From: Sipunculus nudus | Lineage: Eukaryota; Annelida; Sipuncula; Golfingiida; Sipunculidae | Length of the DNA stretch: 64,000 nucleotides | Assembly (NCBI GenBank): GCA_026874595.1 | Contig: CM049312.1 | Location: 48,549,429 to 48,613,428, forward strand | Direction: 5' to 3' | In this document: one piece after another, positions 60,266-64,000 of the stretch | Layout: the number at the start of each line of letters is the position of its first letter | Position numbering within the stretch: the stretch's first letter is position 1 | Notes under the pieces: model-generated | The model's input: the letters and a program-made list of their open reading frames with translations, nothing else | Told to the model about the DNA's origin: nothing | Databases searched by the model: none | Program-made: the position numbers and the translations under genes

Positions 60266-60845
60266 ATAATTCATTTATTCCTGAAAGTAGAAAATGTGAT
60301 GTCATGATCAGAGAAGTATGTATCATGAACTTCTGCAGTTACTTCCATTGTACCAATATTGTTGTGGTATATATGGTCTATCAGTGTGCCTCTGTCAGTT
60401 GTAGGCTTCCTTATAAATTGCTCAAATCCCATTTCCTTCATTAAAACACATAATTTGCTTGTTTCCTCTCATTCAAATCAGCATAAAGTCGCCCAATATA
60501 AATACTGGAAAATTCAAAAAGAAAAGAAGAGATAACAGAACAAAATCTTTGGCAAAAGCGTTCAAGAGGGTATAACGGTTTCTGTAGACAACAATTATAA
60601 TGGTGTTGGATTCAAATTCAAATTTTCAAATGCACAATTTTACATTCCAGGCCTTCACACTCGACAATAACTTCCTCTGGCTTCATTTTCTGTTTTACGC
60701 ATATCATGACACCATGCAATCCACTGTGCCTCTGCTCAGATGGTACATTATCCCTGAATGTCTCATACTGGTACTTCTCTGAAAAAATATTCAGAATGTG
60801 GTCATCTGTCGGATATGTTTCCGTTAAACACATAACATCTGCCCG
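60266..60845 (-). pseudogene. Apurinic-type endonuclease remnant, copy 3
   Basis: The frame at 60,833-60,618 reads CLTETYPTDDH and GLHGVMICVKQKMKPEE, matching the N-terminal half of the endonuclease in copies 1/2. Further down in shifted frames, at about 60,400-60,290, DRGTLIDHIYHNN and FSDHDITF are readable. The terminal motif is the canonical Ser-Asp-His, unlike copies 1/2. Frameshifts separate the pieces, including a lost T near 60,857. Confidence 0.75.
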
Positions 60846-61370
60846 TTTGAAATGCGGGCTTGTCTATCGTTCAATAAGTCGGGCATTTTCGGGAGAAAAT
60901 AACGTATATTCAGCTGACCAATTACTGTCCACTCAGGGTTTCGTTTCATCAGATTCAGTTCGTCTGTTGGTATTGTATTGTGCTGCATTTCCTCTTCTAA
61001 TTTCCTGTTAGCCTTAATTCCAGCGGCATCAAAATCTACGATATATAAACCTTCCAATGTTTTCACCCTACTAAATGCAACATATGCTTGTCCTTTTGCA
61101 AAACGCTTCGCCTTTTTCATTTTCACAAGAATTTTGTCTATAATTAAACCCTGGCATTTGTGGATGGTGACTGCCCATGCTAAGCTTAATGGGAATTGAC
61201 TTTTTGGAATCCGAGCTCCCTTTCGATTACCTTTTTCGTATCTTGCTTCATGTTTTTTTAATAGGCACTCCACTAGGGTATTCCTGTTTGCATTGACTAG
61301 CAGATAAGCACCTTTCCCAACAGATTCATCATCAGATTTCACCAAAATCACTTGAACAGTTCAATTGACA
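60846..61370 (-). pseudogene. Helicase C-terminus joined to endonuclease N-terminus, copy 3
   Basis: One open frame of about 175 codons runs from ILVKSDDESVGKGAY through AWAVTIHKCQGLIIDK and GQAYVAFSRVKTLEGLYI into NPEWTVIGQLNIRYFLPKM. It is the direct evidence that helicase and endonuclease were one polyprotein. It lacks the stop found in copies 1/2 at the PLTxAWAV position and the lost G at their PEWT junction. It ends at a frameshift in the RISNGQ region. Confidence 0.85.
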
Positions 61371-62340
61371 TTTTTTACTATCTGTTTCACTGTTCCGATA
61401 ACACCATTTACAAGACCATCGGCCGTATCGATGTTCTATGTAAGCATGACCCTGACACCAACTGTTAATATAAGAACCGTATGTAAGCCCGCCGTTTCTG
61501 ATCGCTTTTATGATGTTGCCACCTTTTCTAGATTGACCTGCCCAGTGCTGTCAGTTTTATCATCTGATGCATGAATGTATATCAAATTGTCTTCATTGGG
61601 CTCAAATTCTTTCAATTTCTTCAAATTTCTTTCATCAACGTCACTATTGTATGCATAAACATGCAGAGCGTCTTCTGGATAATTTTGATCATCTTCTGTA
61701 ATCTGTCGTGATTCGTGTAATGAAATATCTGCTTCAGTACGGTTTCCGGTTCTAATACGACAGAGTATTTAAAGCAAAGGTACAGTCATCTTTTTGGCGC
61801 ATCACTTCGTCCAATTCATGTAGCTGGAAGTTGTCTTTCCAAAGATTGCCTTGAAGTCTTTCAACAGGATCTTTTACCAGTTGATAGCTCTATGACTGTA
61901 ATACTGGGGGCAGCTAATACAGGTCTCCTACTGCCAAGATTAAACGTTTCCGAATAAAACTGATTCAGCTGAAACACCTTTGATTTTCTGCAGACGCTTG
62001 TGAATGTTTAGCAACATATCTGATCCAACCATCGAGATCTCGTCAATGATCAATAACTGCAGATTTTCCAGTTTTGCCCTCAATGTGTTCAATTTGTCAA
62101 AAGAAATATGATCACCGCCATACTTTCTTGTCTGCAGCGATAAAGCTGAATGTATTGTCATTCCACCAATATTGAAAGTAGCGACTCCAGCGGGTGCCGT
62201 CAGAAGTACTGTGATATCGGAAATACCTATTGCGTTTGACATGCGAAACAGTTTTATCACGTCACATTGTACGAGCTTAATGACATGGGATTTCCCCAAC
62301 ACCACCTGGTCCACTCATAAACACATAATAAGGCTTTATA
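61371..62340 (-). pseudogene. Helicase core, copy 3
   Basis: The frame at 62,314-61,940 gives LGKSHVIKLVQ (end of Walker A), LTAPAGVATFNIGG, LLIIDEISMVGSDML (intact Walker B, Asp codon at 62,044-62,042) and a short tail. An extra G near 62,293 shifts the frame inside Walker A. Downstream, 61,930-61,371 carries the middle region in broken frames (DALHVYAYNSDVDERN, LIYIHASDDKTDSTGQ). Confidence 0.8.
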
Positions 62341-62342
62341 AC

Positions 62343-63273
62343 TTACTTTAGTTTCAAAGCTAAAATAGCTTCTTTGCACCATTTCCTGTTGAAGAATACG
62401 ATTTGTGCTTGTTTCTCATTTAAACCGCGTATTATCTTTCTGTATTCATTATATGGTAAGACTTGTCTCTCGGCCTCTGCAATAATTTCTGAAGTATGAT
62501 TGCACACAGGATTTTCGATCAAATCTGCATTGGCGTCAAGATCCTGTTGATCTATGTCTCTTTCTACTTCTACTCCTTCACTTTCGACTTGCAAATTGCT
62601 ATGTTCAGCACCAGGTGCATCATTTGCCCACGTATGTTCAGGCGCTCCAAACTGTGCATTGTTTTGGATTGCTTGGTCCACAAGTTCTACGTTTTCTGTG
62701 TATTTTGCTTCATTTACAGCTATCCAATCCTGTATATTAAAGTAATGAGACGCAAAATCATCAAAACCACCCAACAGATCAACATCTTCGTTACACCATA
62801 GTAGATATAGCATCAGCTTTGCTCGATAGAAGTTACTTGGAGGTTTTTCAATACTAAACTTGTTAAATCTAATTACTGCTGGACATTTTCGTTTATACAT
62901 CATAGCTCCACTCATCAACTTTCTTTCTGTTTGTAGTTCTGCTTGATCAGCCTCTTGGAAGTTATCAGAATGTAGTAAAACTGGCATGCTTTCATTTTCG
63001 TCTTCATTCATTTTTCCATACTTCACTATGCAAAGTCTGCTAGACACAGATTTTCGACAGAGCTTGGTGTAATCGAGTACCGCTAAGTAACATTGCTCTG
63101 GAAATTTTTTTCTTCTGCGTCTGTCATATCATCCAGTTCTTTCTGTGGTTTAAGGACAGCTGCGCGCACATCTTTCGCATCAGTATTGTTGAACCGTTTC
63201 ATCGGCATAGACAATATTCGGTAAACAGCTTCATGGGCACTTACTTCACGGTCTTACAGCCTTTTTCATTTAT
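62343..63273 (-). pseudogene. Rep C-terminal tail and helicase linker, copy 3
   Basis: The frame at 63,047-62,343 runs through ESMPVLLHSDNFQEADQ, MSGAMMYKRKCPAVIRF, the acidic linker and NEKQAQIVFFNRKWCKEA. It shows that Rep and helicase were continuous, where copies 1/2 have a frame break. Upstream, 63,048-63,250 matches the Rep tail (YRILSMPMKRF region). About 90 bp is then missing, and a short match to the 'gcctttttcattt' block ends all similarity near 63,273. Confidence 0.8.
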
Positions 63274-63730
63274 CTGAAAACACTCCATTTATTCCAAAGA
63301 TTTTCTCTCTAGAGGATATTCTAAATTTTTTACATAATTCTTCAATTCAAGTTTTCCATTATATTCAATATCTTGTGCTTAAATCTGCCATTTCAAGGTT
63401 AAAAACCTTTCTCCCTCTTGGATTGCGCAATATATATATTTTAAACTCAATTGAAATCTGTTAAATCAAATGAGATTATTTAATTTCTTTATTTCATTGT
63501 TTTTTTGTATATTTAGTTCATGTGCTAGTGTATATATTTATATGAGTAATTTAAGAAAGATACAATGCAAGAGTATTTGGAACAGTTAATGTCAAATCAT
63601 AAGAGTACAATTGGTCTGATGATGGTTATCGTATGTGTGCAAGAGAGTTACATATTGAACGAAGGGTTGTCACCGGGAACTGGTTATTTATGGGGAACAT
63701 CAATCAAACTGCCCTCTTTTGTCATTATTA
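63274..63730. other. AT-rich stretch between Helentron copy 3 and the LINE ORF
   Basis: No gene is seen before 63,659. The region may be the 5' part of the LINE, or unrelated DNA that truncated the Helentron. The LINE frame is open from the TGA at 63,656-63,658. Confidence 0.5.
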
Positions 63731-64000
63731 ATGGCTGATTTTTCTGTAATTGCACTAAACCTGAGAGGACTCAGGAAAAATGAAAACGGAATTAGTATTT
63801 TGAACTGGTTATCTGAAAGATTTGGTACCAAATGCAAAATATACCTACAAGAGGCACATTGCACTCCTAATATAGAGGCGCGGAGGAAGGATTGGCCAGG
63901 TTCTATGTACTTTGCACATGAAACAAATATGTCTAAGGGAGTTATAACATTAATTGGGAAGGATTTAGATATTTGTGTGAACATCAGTCAGGTTGACACA
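63731..64000 (+). CDS. LINE ORF2, N-terminal apurinic-type endonuclease (partial, runs off window)
   Basis: First ATG after an in-frame TGA at 63,656-63,658. The frame is open for 90 codons to the last base. It begins MADFSVIALNLRGLRKNENG and continues through IYLQEAHC, RRKDWPGSMYFAH and SKGVITLIGKDL. The Asn at residue 10, the metal-binding Glu at 41 (QEAHC) and the W-x-G...YFAH...KGV pattern are typical of the endonuclease that opens ORF2 of L1/Tx1-like non-LTR retrotransposons. The usual ORF2 continues for about 1,000 more residues with reverse transcriptase. That part is outside the window, so intactness and clade cannot be judged. The overlapping minus-strand frame (63,984-63,700) is its shadow. 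Confidence 0.8.
   Translation, partial: MADFSVIALNLRGLRKNENGISILNWLSERFGTKCKIYLQEAHCTPNIEARRKDWPGSMYFAHETNMSKGVITLIGKDLDICVNISQVDT

Larger units (their letters stand above)
58580..63273 (-). mobile_element. Truncated, diverged Helentron copy 3
   Basis: Same orientation and order as copies 1 and 2, from the 3' terminal region (58.6 kb) to just inside the Rep C-terminus (63.27 kb). It is missing the HUH and tyrosine parts of Rep, the OTU and the N-terminal region. Similarity to copies 1/2 is clear in protein (about three quarters of residues) and in the subterminal repeats, so it is an older insertion of a related subfamily. Confidence 0.85.

Noticed and set aside
63700-63984. Minus-strand 94-codon frame
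   Set aside because: It lies opposite the LINE endonuclease frame, which has recognisable motifs; it is a shadow.

Overview
This is a repeat-dominated, AT-rich window of animal nuclear DNA. No host gene, rRNA, tRNA, operon or CRISPR array could be supported. The evidence for an animal genome is a Helentron-type rolling-circle transposon with Rep, PIF1 helicase, OTU and apurinic-like endonuclease domains, the start of a LINE second ORF, a tRNA-derived SINE, long TA/CA/G microsatellites, and a large complex satellite. A marine invertebrate, perhaps a mollusc, would fit, but nothing in the sequence proves a taxon.

Layout. Bases 1-~21,915 recur almost unchanged at 31,606-~52,395. The offset is about 31.6 kb and drifts by tens of bases at microsatellites. 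Each copy holds satellite, then a ~14.3 kb insertion carrying a Helentron on the minus strand (about 1,076-15,447 and 32,681-47,080), then satellite again. Between them (to 32,680) runs a satellite array with 1.39-kb higher-order repeats (22.7-28.6 kb). After ~52.4 kb comes an older, diverged version of the satellite, including two ~2.1-2.2 kb tandem segments (52.4-56.8 kb) and further satellite (56.8-58.6 kb). A third, older and truncated Helentron lies at 58,580-63,273, also on the minus strand. The window ends inside a plus-strand LINE ORF that begins at 63,731 and is still open at the last base.

How the parts work together. The Helentron would encode one polyprotein, read from high to low coordinates: charged repeats and a CxxC/DUF6570-like region, OTU protease-like domain, Helitron-like N domain, HUH Rep with a two-tyrosine motif, PIF1-like helicase, and apurinic-type endonuclease. 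Both near-identical copies share the same frameshifts, the same nonsense codon and two suspicious active-site changes, so the element was dead before it was duplicated. Copy 2 gained one further nonsense codon. The truncated third copy keeps the canonical residues at both suspicious sites.

The satellite is the least explained part. It repeats CTCF-like cores, runs of AGGTCA-type half sites, palindromic RFX-like X-boxes and two conserved hairpins. A central uncertainty is whether the 31.6-kb duplication is real or two haplotypes placed end to end by the assembler.
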